DNA of 16,830 bases, from assembly GCA_023391185.1 (NCBI GenBank), contig JAEWBI010000052.1:1-16830 (forward strand). The letters run 5' to 3'. Under the pieces are notes generated by a model. It was given only the letters and a program-made list of their open reading frames with translations, ran no database searches and was not told where the DNA came from. The position numbers and the translations under genes were made by a program. The DNA is from Bacillota bacterium. GTDB taxonomy: Bacteria > Bacillota_I > Bacilli_A > RF39 > UBA660. Positions 1 through 6,039 of the stretch are shown here, one piece after another (position 1 is the stretch's first letter; every line of letters starts with the position of its first letter).

Positions 1-774
1 GATGCTATTATTATTGCAGGAACAACAGGAGAAGCATCTACTTTGACAGATAAAGAACATTTAGAAGTGGTCGACGTGGCTACAGAATGTATAAATGGCA
101 GAATACCTTTAATAGTTGGAACTGGAAGCAATGACACCAACCATTGTATATTGTTATCAAAAAAGGTAATAGAATTAGGGGTAGATGGGTTACTTTTAGT
201 GACACCATATTATAATAAAACTTCACAGAATGGACTGATAGCGCATTATACTGCTATTGCAAGTCAAGTTAATGACACTCCTATTTTGTTATATAATGTT
301 CCTAGTAGAACAGGTATGACTATTGAATTAGAAACTTATCAAAAATTGGATGAAGTTCCAAATATAGTAGGTACAAAAGAAGCAAGTGGCAACTTAAAAT
401 TAATCAAAGAAATAATAAATAATACTAATTTGGATATTTATTCTGGAAATGACGATCAAATTACAGATATAATGAGTTTAGGTGGTAAAGGTGTAATATC
501 AGTGATGGCAAATATAATACCTGAGGAAACGCATTTATTAACATGTGATAAATCAGTAGAAATGCAAAAATATTTCATATCATTAATTCGTGAACTTTTC
601 CCAAAAGATAATCCTAATCCAATAGCAATTAAAGAGGCCATGAATATTTTAGGTATGGATGTGGGGCTTATAAGATTGCCATTAATCTATAGAAATGTAG
701 AAAACCAGCAAGTATTAAAAGAAACATTGGAAAAATATCCAGAAATACAAAAAATCAAAAAATTAAAATTCTAA
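1..774 (+). CDS. dapA: 4-hydroxy-tetrahydrodipicolinate synthase, 5'-truncated by window edge
   Basis: Condenses pyruvate with aspartate semialdehyde, the first committed step to dipicolinate, DAP and lysine, in the cytoplasm. The reading frame is open from base 1, so the true start lies upstream; 257 codons are visible and about 36 residues are probably missing compared with E. coli DapA. Visible hallmarks, numbered from the window edge: GTTGEAS at residues 7-13, the tyrosine of LLYNVPSRTG (Y98), and the Schiff-base lysine of GTKEASGN (K126). Y98 and K126 are 28 residues apart, as are E. coli Y133 and K161. GGKGVISV and the C-terminal KEAMNILG..RLPL block also fit. The TTG at 43 is an internal Leu, not a start. 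dapF lies about 5.7 kb downstream on the same strand, so the pathway genes are scattered. Only a weak AT-only hairpin (774-800) follows. Confidence 0.95.
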   Translation, partial: DAIIIAGTTGEASTLTDKEHLEVVDVATECINGRIPLIVGTGSNDTNHCILLSKKVIELGVDGLLLVTPYYNKTSQNGLIAHYTAIASQVNDTPILLYNVPSRTGMTIELETYQKLDEVPNIVGTKEASGNLKLIKEIINNTNLDIYSGNDDQITDIMSLGGKGVISVMANIIPEETHLLTCDKSVEMQKYFISLIRELFPKDNPNPIAIKEAMNILGMDVGLIRLPLIYRNVENQQVLKETLEKYPEIQKIKKLKF

Positions 775-824
775 TAAAATTCACCATATATAAATTTTAT
801 TTTAACTAAATCCAAAAAAAGTTA

Positions 825-855
825 TGAATTAATCATATCTTTTTTTTAAATACTA
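825..855 (+). promoter_or_regulatory. Candidate sigma-G-type promoter of the SPL-family gene
   Basis: TGAATT (825-830) and AATACTA (849-855) are separated by 18 bp. The sigma-G consensus known from Bacillus is a GHATR-type -35, 17-18 bp, and CATNHTA; the -10 here differs only at its first base and the -35 at its last. In B. subtilis the spl operon is read by sigma-G in the forespore, so the match fits the downstream gene. The sequence is AT-rich, so a chance match cannot be excluded. Confidence 0.4.
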
Positions 856-901
856 TTAAAAATACAATATAGGTGCAAACTATTTATATAAGGAGGTTTA
901 T

Positions 902-1897
902 ATGAACCCAAAAAGAATATATTATGAAGCAGATATAGTTAAGTATGAATTAGGTAAAAAATTATTGGAAAGATATAAAGATGTAGAAGGAATAATAATA
1001 GAAAGTCATAATAGAATTAAGGAACTACAGGAGAGGCCAAATGCTGATTTTGTAGAAATGAAAAAGTATTTAATTATTGGCATAAGAAAAACGCACAAAT
1101 ATGTTCCTAATGAAAAAAGTTCTGATTTTTTAGTTCCTTATACATCTTCAGGATGTAGCGCAATGTGTTTGTACTGCTATTTAGTTTGTAATTATAACAA
1201 ATGTTCTTATTTAAGATTATTTGTTAATGTTGAAGAAATGCTAGAAAATCTTATAAAAAAATCACTAGAAACAGAAAAATCATGTACTTTCGAAATTGGA
1301 AGTAATAGTGATTTAATCCTTGAAAATCAAATTACTGGAAACTTAGATAAAACCATCGAAAGATTTGGAAAAGATGGAAGAGGCTTTATTACCTTTCCAA
1401 CTAAATTCAGTATGGTAGATAGTATTTTGAATTTAAAGCATAATGGTAAAACAATTATTAGAGTGAGCCTAAATCCTCAAGAAATAATAACCAAAGTAGA
1501 ATTTGGAACATCTAATTTAAAAAATAGAATAAGTGCTATAAATAAGTTGTCAAACGCAGGATATAAAGTTGGAATATTAATCGCACCAGTAGTATTTATA
1601 GATAATTGGCACAACTTATATTTAAAGTTACTGGAAGAATTAGAAAGCAGCTTATCTATTGAAGTGAAGGAAAATTTAAAAATTGAAATTATATTTATGA
1701 CATATAGTTATGTTCATAATGCTATTAATAATCAAGCATTTCCAAAAGCATTAAATTTATATAATAAAGAAATAATGACTGGAAGAGGAAGAGGAAAATA
1801 TTGTTATAAAAAAGAGTATAGAGATGAGGCGGAAAAGTTCTTTAGAGAAGAGATAAAAAAACGATTTAATAGTGCTATAATTATGTATATTGTATAA
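902..1897 (+). CDS. Spore photoproduct lyase-family radical SAM protein, atypical
   Basis: Family role: repair of the spore photoproduct (5-thyminyl-5,6-dihydrothymine) in germinating spores by a 5'-deoxyadenosyl radical. The protein is 331 aa (B. subtilis SplB 342). It keeps the family blocks GIRKTHK (60-66), the [4Fe-4S] motif C85-x3-C89-x2-C92 with Y91 and Y93, YLR.FVNVEEML (103-114), PTKF, KHNGKT, and GTSNLKNRI. The SAG-type sequence before the cluster and the TIM-barrel length also fit. Oddities: the residue aligned with the H-donor Cys141 of B. subtilis is Ser134 (codon AGT at 1301). The position aligned with Cys74 of the C. acetobutylicum enzyme is Glu71. The usual HRFT motif reads TYSY. 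The usual GR(Y/F)G.GKY reads GRGRGKY. Other cysteines (96, 101, 128) lie near the cluster. The AGGAGG at 891-896 fixes the start. Alignments are from memory of the family. It may be a true SPL with another H-donor or a paralogue with a different substrate. Confidence 0.85.
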   Translation: MNPKRIYYEADIVKYELGKKLLERYKDVEGIIIESHNRIKELQERPNADFVEMKKYLIIGIRKTHKYVPNEKSSDFLVPYTSSGCSAMCLYCYLVCNYNKCSYLRLFVNVEEMLENLIKKSLETEKSCTFEIGSNSDLILENQITGNLDKTIERFGKDGRGFITFPTKFSMVDSILNLKHNGKTIIRVSLNPQEIITKVEFGTSNLKNRISAINKLSNAGYKVGILIAPVVFIDNWHNLYLKLLEELESSLSIEVKENLKIEIIFMTYSYVHNAINNQAFPKALNLYNKEIMTGRGRGKYCYKKEYRDEAEKFFREEIKKRFNSAIIMYIV

Positions 1898-1932
1898 AAT
1901 ATATATCTTGTAATATAATGAAATTATTGACT

Positions 1933-1965
1933 TTTACCTTTAATAAGAGTATTGTATGATACAAT
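1933..1965 (+). promoter_or_regulatory. Promoter with 15-bp palindromic candidate operator
   Basis: TATGAT (1955-1960) is a good -10, with TTTACC (1933-1938) as a weak -35 at 16 bp; a better TTGACT at 1927-1932 is too far (22 bp). The -10 lies inside a perfect palindrome, ATTGTAT-G-ATACAAT (1951-1965). A dimeric repressor bound there would block the promoter. The start codon of the next gene is 22 bp downstream. Confidence 0.45.
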
Positions 1966-1987
1966 TAAATAAAGAAGAAGTTTTATT

Positions 1988-2584
1988 ATGAAAAATGTGA
2001 AATTTGTGGGTAATTTAAAAAAAGACATTGAAATGTCAAATAAAAAATTTAATTTAGCAAAAAGTATTATATCTAAAATTATTATTTGGGTTTCTGGATC
2101 TTTATTTGCAGCAGGAATAACTTTTGTGTTGCTTGATTTTCCAACGACAGCATTACCATTACTGCTTATAGGAACTGCTGGTATACAAACTATTGTAAGT
2201 GTTAAGGATATTAAAATAGAAAAGAAGAAGTTTGACAGTGATAAACAAAAAGCAAAAGAACAATTAATTAGTTTAGTATACAGTTTACAAAGAGAGAATG
2301 TATGTACTAATCTTAATCAACTTCAAAATTCTAAAGTTGAGGAAAATAAATCAACTTCAATTTTAAAGGTTGATAAATCCGTAGTTAAAACAAAAGAAAT
2401 CAGTAGAAATATTTATTTTTTAGATAATTCAGATGATTTACAAATATTAAGAGAAAAAAGAAGTACGATAAATAATAATGGAATTATTAAAGAAGAGAAT
2501 TCAATTAGTCTTTTAGAAGAGCATGAAAAACCTGAACTAGAGTTAAATGTAGAGAAAACTCTTGTACTAAAAAGAAAAAAATAA
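1988..2584 (+). CDS. Unrecognised protein with two membrane segments
   Basis: I do not recognise a family. The 198-aa product starts with a basic segment, then has two predicted membrane helices (about residues 29-49 and 53-72) joined by a short DFPTT turn. A highly charged, low-complexity tail of about 125 residues rich in Lys, Glu and Ser follows. This is a hairpin-anchored protein with a soluble tail; both ends probably face the same side. The tail ends in a basic LKRKK. Only a purine-rich GAAGAAG precedes the ATG at 1988, so translation may be weak. It stands alone between its own palindrome-bearing promoter and a strong terminator, so it is probably monocistronic and regulated separately from the SPL-family gene upstream. 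Confidence 0.7.
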   Translation: MKNVKFVGNLKKDIEMSNKKFNLAKSIISKIIIWVSGSLFAAGITFVLLDFPTTALPLLLIGTAGIQTIVSVKDIKIEKKKFDSDKQKAKEQLISLVYSLQRENVCTNLNQLQNSKVEENKSTSILKVDKSVVKTKEISRNIYFLDNSDDLQILREKRSTINNNGIIKEENSISLLEEHEKPELELNVEKTLVLKRKK

Positions 2585-2606
2585 AAATATATTAATGTCG
2601 AAAGCT

Positions 2607-2628
2607 ATTTTGTATATTTATACAAAAT
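2607..2628. other. Perfect AT-rich hairpin after the two-TM gene
   Basis: A 10-bp arm (2607-2616) pairs with 2619-2628 around a 2-base centre. It lies directly upstream of a second, terminator-like hairpin. It has no T-run of its own, so it could be an RNA-stabilising 3' hairpin or a protein-binding palindrome. Confidence 0.4.
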
Positions 2629-2635
2629 GCAAAAT

Positions 2636-2680
2636 TAAAAATGGAATGATTCACTTGAAATTATTTCCATTTTTATTTTA
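2636..2680 (+). terminator. Rho-independent terminator of the two-TM gene
   Basis: An 11-bp perfect stem (2636-2646 with 2665-2675), an 18-base loop, then a T-rich tract. The loop is long for a classical terminator. Confidence 0.6.
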
Positions 2681-2752
2681 TTTATTTTTATTAGTTAAAA
2701 CAATTAATCAAAAGATATATTTTAATTTATGACAACAACTAACTTGTGATTA

Positions 2753-2761
2753 TGATATAAT
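2753..2761 (+). promoter_or_regulatory. Extended -10 promoter of the 2778 gene
   Basis: TGA-TATAAT is a TGn-extended, consensus -10. No good -35 lies 16-18 bp upstream. The -10 ends only 16 nt before the start codon, so the predicted transcript would begin at about the AGGTGA ribosome-binding site (2768-2773). Confidence 0.55.
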
Positions 2762-2777
2762 TAAAATAGGTGAGCAT

Positions 2778-3392
2778 ATGAGAAAATTATCCTTTTTTAT
2801 AATAATATATGCAGTATTTGTTTTAGTTTTAAGTTTCTCTATATATAAGACACTTTCACCAAATGAATTAGGACAAACTTATAGTTACTTATATGAATCG
2901 TTAGATCTTTATTTAAATAAAATAGAAAGCAATATGAATGAAATAACAATTAGTAATGATGAATGGGATTGGGTAGAGCTAAAAGAAATAAACACCGAAG
3001 ATGAACAATTAAAAAATACATATAATCTATTAATATCAGATATTAGAACATATTACTTATCTTTTTCTAATTCAAAAAGTGAAAGAAATAATAATATAAG
3101 TTTATTAAACTTTAAAGATAAAACAAGAATTACTGATAAAGAGTTGTCAGATTTATCTAATAATGAGAATTATTTGGAAAATTTCGATAAATATAATTCT
3201 ATGATTTTAAGTAACGACCAAACAAGAGCCGAAAGAATAAAAGCACAAATAAACATAATAATTGATTATGATAAAGAAGAATTTGCTTATAAAGATTTTG
3301 GGCAGTTACTTTATGATGAACTTGTTACTACAAGTAAGATTGCTAGTCTTAGTAGTTGGTTAAAAACTGAATATTATAGTAATTTACAGTAG
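2778..3392 (+). CDS. Unrecognised membrane-anchored protein
   Basis: I do not recognise a family. The 204-aa product opens MRKLSFF and has one hydrophobic segment (about residues 5-23) with no lipobox or clear signal-peptidase site, so it is probably an N-terminal anchor with the rest outside the membrane. The remaining 180 residues are polar, helical in character and rich in Asn, Glu, Tyr and Lys, with a WDW patch at about residues 53-55. The ATG is set by AGGTGA five bases upstream and an extended -10 promoter just before it. A strong terminator follows, so the gene is monocistronic. Nothing in the sequence shows a catalytic motif; a sensor or adhesive ectodomain is possible but unsupported. 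Confidence 0.7.
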   Translation: MRKLSFFIIIYAVFVLVLSFSIYKTLSPNELGQTYSYLYESLDLYLNKIESNMNEITISNDEWDWVELKEINTEDEQLKNTYNLLISDIRTYYLSFSNSKSERNNNISLLNFKDKTRITDKELSDLSNNENYLENFDKYNSMILSNDQTRAERIKAQINIIIDYDKEEFAYKDFGQLLYDELVTTSKIASLSSWLKTEYYSNLQ

Positions 3393-3434
3393 TTAGTTAT
3401 AACAAACTATTAATAGATAATAATTTAATAAAAT

Positions 3435-3470
3435 AAAGAAAACAATATATTTATATTGTTTTCTTTTTAT
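3435..3470 (+). terminator. Rho-independent terminator of the 2778 gene
   Basis: A 14-bp stem (3435-3448 with 3453-3466) with a 4-base loop runs into a T tract. The arm AAAGAAAACAATA pairs exactly with TATTGTTTTCTTT. The stem has few G-C pairs but is long. Confidence 0.7.
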
Positions 3471-3562
3471 GGTAATACTAATTTATGAGTTTAACAAATG
3501 TATTTATGTATTGAGAGATTATAATATTAATTTAAGAAAATTAGGTGGATATTTTTCTTTTT

Positions 3563-4000
3563 TTATCTAATACATAGGTCAACAAAGGTATCAGGTAAAC
3601 ATCTACATGAACCAATATCTGATATTCTTATTGTGACAAATGAATCGGTAGCATAATAGCTTGTACGACCACACTTGCTTTTTCCTTCTGCAAGTACGCG
3701 ACACTGTACTGCATTGTTACTAACACATTCAACACGTAATACACAGGATGTAGGTTCTCCATCACAGCCACTAGCGCTTCTTCCGATAGGGTATTCACAT
3801 ATACGATTTTCAGCTGTATAAAGAGTTATAGGTCTTGTATTAAATGAATCATATATATTATTTTCACCAAGTACATCTCTACAACAGCCTTGTTGTGATT
3901 CGCTAGCAACAGCTTCTTTTTGTAATCTATCTATTTTCCTTAAAGTTTGATTAATATCACAACAGGTGTTATTATAGCAATTATAGTTTCCATAAAACAT
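3563..4000 (-). CDS. CotY/CotZ-family cysteine-rich spore coat protein
   Basis: Relatives (CotY, CotZ, ExsY) crosslink through disulfides into the insoluble outer coat, crust or exosporium basal layer. The 145-aa product has 14 cysteines (residues 8, 13, 14, 39, 40, 68, 79, 86, 92, 100, 110, 132, 134, 143), no signal peptide and no membrane segment. Family-like marks are the N-terminal Cys cluster followed by a helix (I..TLRKIDRLQKEA), a Cys pair at 39-40, and the C-terminal GSCRCLPDTFVDLC block close to the end. An AAAGGAGG site fixes the start at 4000. It stands alone, convergent with the membrane protein to its right on the coding strand and divergent from the 4284 gene. Assignment rests on Cys pattern and length rather than strong identity, so another coat-protein family remains possible. 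Confidence 0.7.
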   Translation of the reverse strand: MFYGNYNCYNNTCCDINQTLRKIDRLQKEAVASESQQGCCRDVLGENNIYDSFNTRPITLYTAENRICEYPIGRSASGCDGEPTSCVLRVECVSNNAVQCRVLAEGKSKCGRTSYYATDSFVTIRISDIGSCRCLPDTFVDLCIR

Positions 4001-4222
4001 ATTTATTTCCTCCTTTTACTTTAAGTTATTCTGCATTACATTTTTCAAACATTATTTAAACCTAAATATTACAAAAATACTAAAAAAAGTGTAACATTTA
4101 TGAGACAAAAGCATATAATAATTGTATTTTCTAATAATAATAACTATAAACTAAAATTAAATTAATTTTTTTGTTCTAATACAAGAAATATGCACTTTTA
4201 TAGTAAACATTTCTTTAATAAC

Positions 4223-4251
4223 TTGACTAAGTTTATTACATATTATAGAAT
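4223..4251 (+). promoter_or_regulatory. Sigma-A-type promoter of the 4284 gene
   Basis: TTGACT (4223-4228), 17 bp, TAGAAT (4246-4251): five of six matches in each box at ideal spacing. The AGAAGGAA site and ATG at 4284 follow. It suggests vegetative expression, unlike the flanking spore-type genes. Confidence 0.6.
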
Positions 4252-4283
4252 AAATAAAAATTTAAACAAGAAGGAATATATTT

Positions 4284-5033
4284 ATGAGACTTGAAATGAA
4301 GAATTATTTATATCATGGCCTTAATTATGATATTTGTGCACAGCAAACACTAGAAAGAATTTTTGAAAGTGGGTTTATATATACTAGAAATTCACTTAAA
4401 AAATATTTAACTGAATATGATTATATTCAGTTCTCAAAGTACCATGCTGCTAATTGGAATGGTGAGGATGCAGTATCTTTAGCATGTAATCCCAGTAATA
4501 GATTAGTAGTGGATAATTATAACCTAGAGAAAGATCATTATGATAATGCTTTTGATGAATTTATTAAGGGAACTCTTTCTTTAGTATTAGATCCTTCTTT
4601 AATAGAATGTTTTGAAACAAAACAAAATAGTTTAAAAATGAATTACGAGTTACAAATACTTGGTGACATTCCAATTAGTTTTATAAAGGCAATAGCTGTA
4701 AATATAAATAATAGTAAATATTCTTCAAAAGATTTATTTAATTTAAGAAAAGTAATATTAGAGATAAGTAACTTCAATAAAGGAAAATACTTTAACAAAT
4801 ATTATAATCATACTTATTATATAAGAGATGATTTAAGCAAACATTCAGTTGAATACATATTTAAAAATAAAATTTACCCAATTTACAAAGTCGCCGAATT
4901 AATTAGCTATTTTAATTTAAATATTCCAATTGTAGATATAAAAAATGGTAATGAATTAGTTCCTATAGAAAAACAATATAAAAGATTATTTGTTTTAGCT
5001 AAACAATTTGAGGAATTGCAAAAAAGATATTGA
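4284..5033 (+). CDS. Unrecognised protein, possible ADP-ribosyltransferase-like fold
   Basis: I do not recognise a named family. The 249-aa product has no signal peptide or membrane segment. The first half has a pattern reminiscent of compact ADP-ribosyltransferase-like (PARP/DarT/Tpt1-type) domains. A first strand with His-Gly (NYLYHGL, H11-G12) is followed by a helix ending ESGFIYTRNSL. Then come strands DAVSLACNPSN (62-72) and GTLSLVLDPSL (96-106), and a late strand with a Glu in YELQILGDIPISFIKAIAV (E122). The C-terminal 110 residues are Tyr/Asn/Lys-rich and helical. The fold call is inference from motif order only. ATG 4284 has an AAGGAA site; the in-frame ATG at 4296 is a possible alternative. 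No antitoxin-like small gene is adjacent; neighbours are a divergent coat gene and a convergent LysM-CAP gene. Confidence 0.6.
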   Translation: MRLEMKNYLYHGLNYDICAQQTLERIFESGFIYTRNSLKKYLTEYDYIQFSKYHAANWNGEDAVSLACNPSNRLVVDNYNLEKDHYDNAFDEFIKGTLSLVLDPSLIECFETKQNSLKMNYELQILGDIPISFIKAIAVNINNSKYSSKDLFNLRKVILEISNFNKGKYFNKYYNHTYYIRDDLSKHSVEYIFKNKIYPIYKVAELISYFNLNIPIVDIKNGNELVPIEKQYKRLFVLAKQFEELQKRY

Positions 5034-5050
5034 AAATCAATATCTTTTTT
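5021..5050. terminator. Bidirectional terminator between convergent genes
   Basis: A 13-bp stem (5021-5033 with 5037-5049) and an AAA loop are flanked by T runs on both strands. The TGA stop of the 4284 gene is inside the stem. It can serve both that gene and the LysM-CAP gene ending at 5072. Confidence 0.75.
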
Positions 5051-5071
5051 TTGAATAATTTAGTTAGATTT

Positions 5072-5809
5072 TTATCCTTTTATAAACATTTGAGTCCAGT
5101 ATGTATTACCACTACTATCTTTTGCGACACCAACACCAATTTTATTATATGATGTATTTAATATGTTTGCTCTATGACCTGAAGAATTCATCCAAGAATT
5201 CATAACATCTGCTGCTGTTTTTTGACCGCTAGCAATATTCTCTCCAGCTGCAGTAAATGAAACCCCAAAAGATCTAAGCATTTCAAATGGTGTTCCATAA
5301 GTAGGTGAATTGTGTGCAAAATAATTATTACTTACAAAATCTTTTGATTTGATATCTGCAACATTATTAAGTTCACTACTTTCAGTAAGTGATGGCAATC
5401 CAACTTTTGTTCTTTCAACATTTACTAAACGAATTACTTCTTTAACTAAAGAACTAGAATCACTTGGAGTTTCTGTTCCATTACCTGCTTTTGGAATATT
5501 AATTTTTTGACCTACAAAAATAAGAGAAGAATTAGTAATTTGTGGATTAGCAGCTAAAAGTTCACTTAAACCAACCCCATTTTTAGAAGCAATCTTCCAC
5601 ATAGTATCTCCTGCTAAAACTGTATAAACTGAGCCATTTGGAGTCTCTGTTCCATTACTAGCCTTTGGAATGTTAATTTTTTGACCTGGAAAAATAAGAG
5701 AAGAATTAGTAATCTGTGGATTAGCAGCTAAAAGTTCACTTAAACCAACTCCATTTTTAGAAGCAATCTTCCACATAGTATCACCTGTTATAACTGTATA
5801 AGTATTCAT
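5072..5809 (-). CDS. Double-LysM CAP-domain protein (SafA/YkwD-like)
   Basis: LysM modules bind N-acetylglucosamine polymers such as peptidoglycan; the CAP domain is of the bacterial YkwD/SCP type, found in many spore and wall proteins, with no settled activity. The 245-aa product has LysM1 (about 1-48), a Thr/Asn linker, LysM2 (61-106), a second linker, and CAP (about 121-243). The CAP cavity residues are present: H166 (YFAHNSP), E190 (AAGENIA) and H212 (SSGHRANI). There is no signal peptide: LysM1 begins at residue 2. This recalls SafA-like proteins made in the mother cell and directed to the spore cortex/coat interface, but non-classical release is also possible. The two LysM copies come from a recent tandem duplication. 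A GAAAGGGG site six bases upstream fixes the start. Confidence 0.9.
   Translation of the reverse strand: MNTYTVITGDTMWKIASKNGVGLSELLAANPQITNSSLIFPGQKINIPKASNGTETPNGSVYTVLAGDTMWKIASKNGVGLSELLAANPQITNSSLIFVGQKINIPKAGNGTETPSDSSSLVKEVIRLVNVERTKVGLPSLTESSELNNVADIKSKDFVSNNYFAHNSPTYGTPFEMLRSFGVSFTAAGENIASGQKTAADVMNSWMNSSGHRANILNTSYNKIGVGVAKDSSGNTYWTQMFIKG
5466..5803 (-). repeat. Tandem 174-bp direct repeat encoding LysM1 and LysM2
   Basis: Two copies (5466-5639 and 5640-5803, the second cut at the gene start) align without gaps at a 174-bp offset and differ at only a small number of bases, including several synonymous ones. Each unit encodes a LysM module plus the NGTETP linker, 58 codons. This is an in-frame tandem duplication, not convergence. 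Confidence 0.9.
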
Positions 5810-5844
5810 AGTATACCCCTTTCTATTAATTTACCTAAAATTAC

Positions 5845-5857
5845 ATTATAGTATATG
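5845..5857 (-). promoter_or_regulatory. Candidate promoter of the LysM-CAP gene
   Basis: On the minus strand the overlapping words CATATACTA (5857-5849) and TATAAT (5850-5845) occur about 40 bases before the start. The second is a sigma-A -10 without a good -35. The first fits the CATAnnnTA -10 of the mother-cell factor sigma-K, but its -35 is not convincing. Which factor reads it is undecided. Confidence 0.3.
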
Positions 5858-5987
5858 AATTAAATGGGTTTTGTAGACATACATGTATAAATAGATTTTA
5901 AACCTATAAAGAAAAAAAGTTGATAAACTTGGTTGATTGTTATTTTAACTTTTGCTGCTACTTGAATATCAATATATAAAGAGTAGT

Positions 5988-5998
5988 AAGAAGGTGAT
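5988..5998 (+). promoter_or_regulatory. Near-perfect Shine-Dalgarno placed over an AUC codon
   Basis: AAGAAGGTGAT matches the 16S anti-SD complement AAGGAGGTGAT at 10 of 11 positions. Seven bases after its GGTG core lies ATC at 6004, in frame with the holin-like gene and directly after an in-frame TAA (6001). The usual ATG choice (6040) is 42 bases from this site and has only a shorter AAAGG nearby. An 8-bp hairpin (6002-6009 with 6019-6026) lies between the two candidate starts. Confidence 0.5.
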
Positions 5999-6039
5999 TT
6001 TAAATCAAAGACATATTTTTTGATTTTCTAAAGGTATTA

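Noticed and set aside
456..641. Minus-strand ORF of 61 codons
   Set aside because: It lies wholly inside dapA on the opposite strand, has no ribosome-binding site and no recognisable product.
774..800. dapA terminator hairpin
   Set aside because: The 8-bp stem has no G-C pairs and an 11-base loop, so it is too weak to call.
4001..4222. Sigma-K or sigma-E promoter for the coat gene
   Set aside because: The nearest words (CATAAATGTTA, AATAACTTA) miss the consensus or lack a -35, so no promoter is called.
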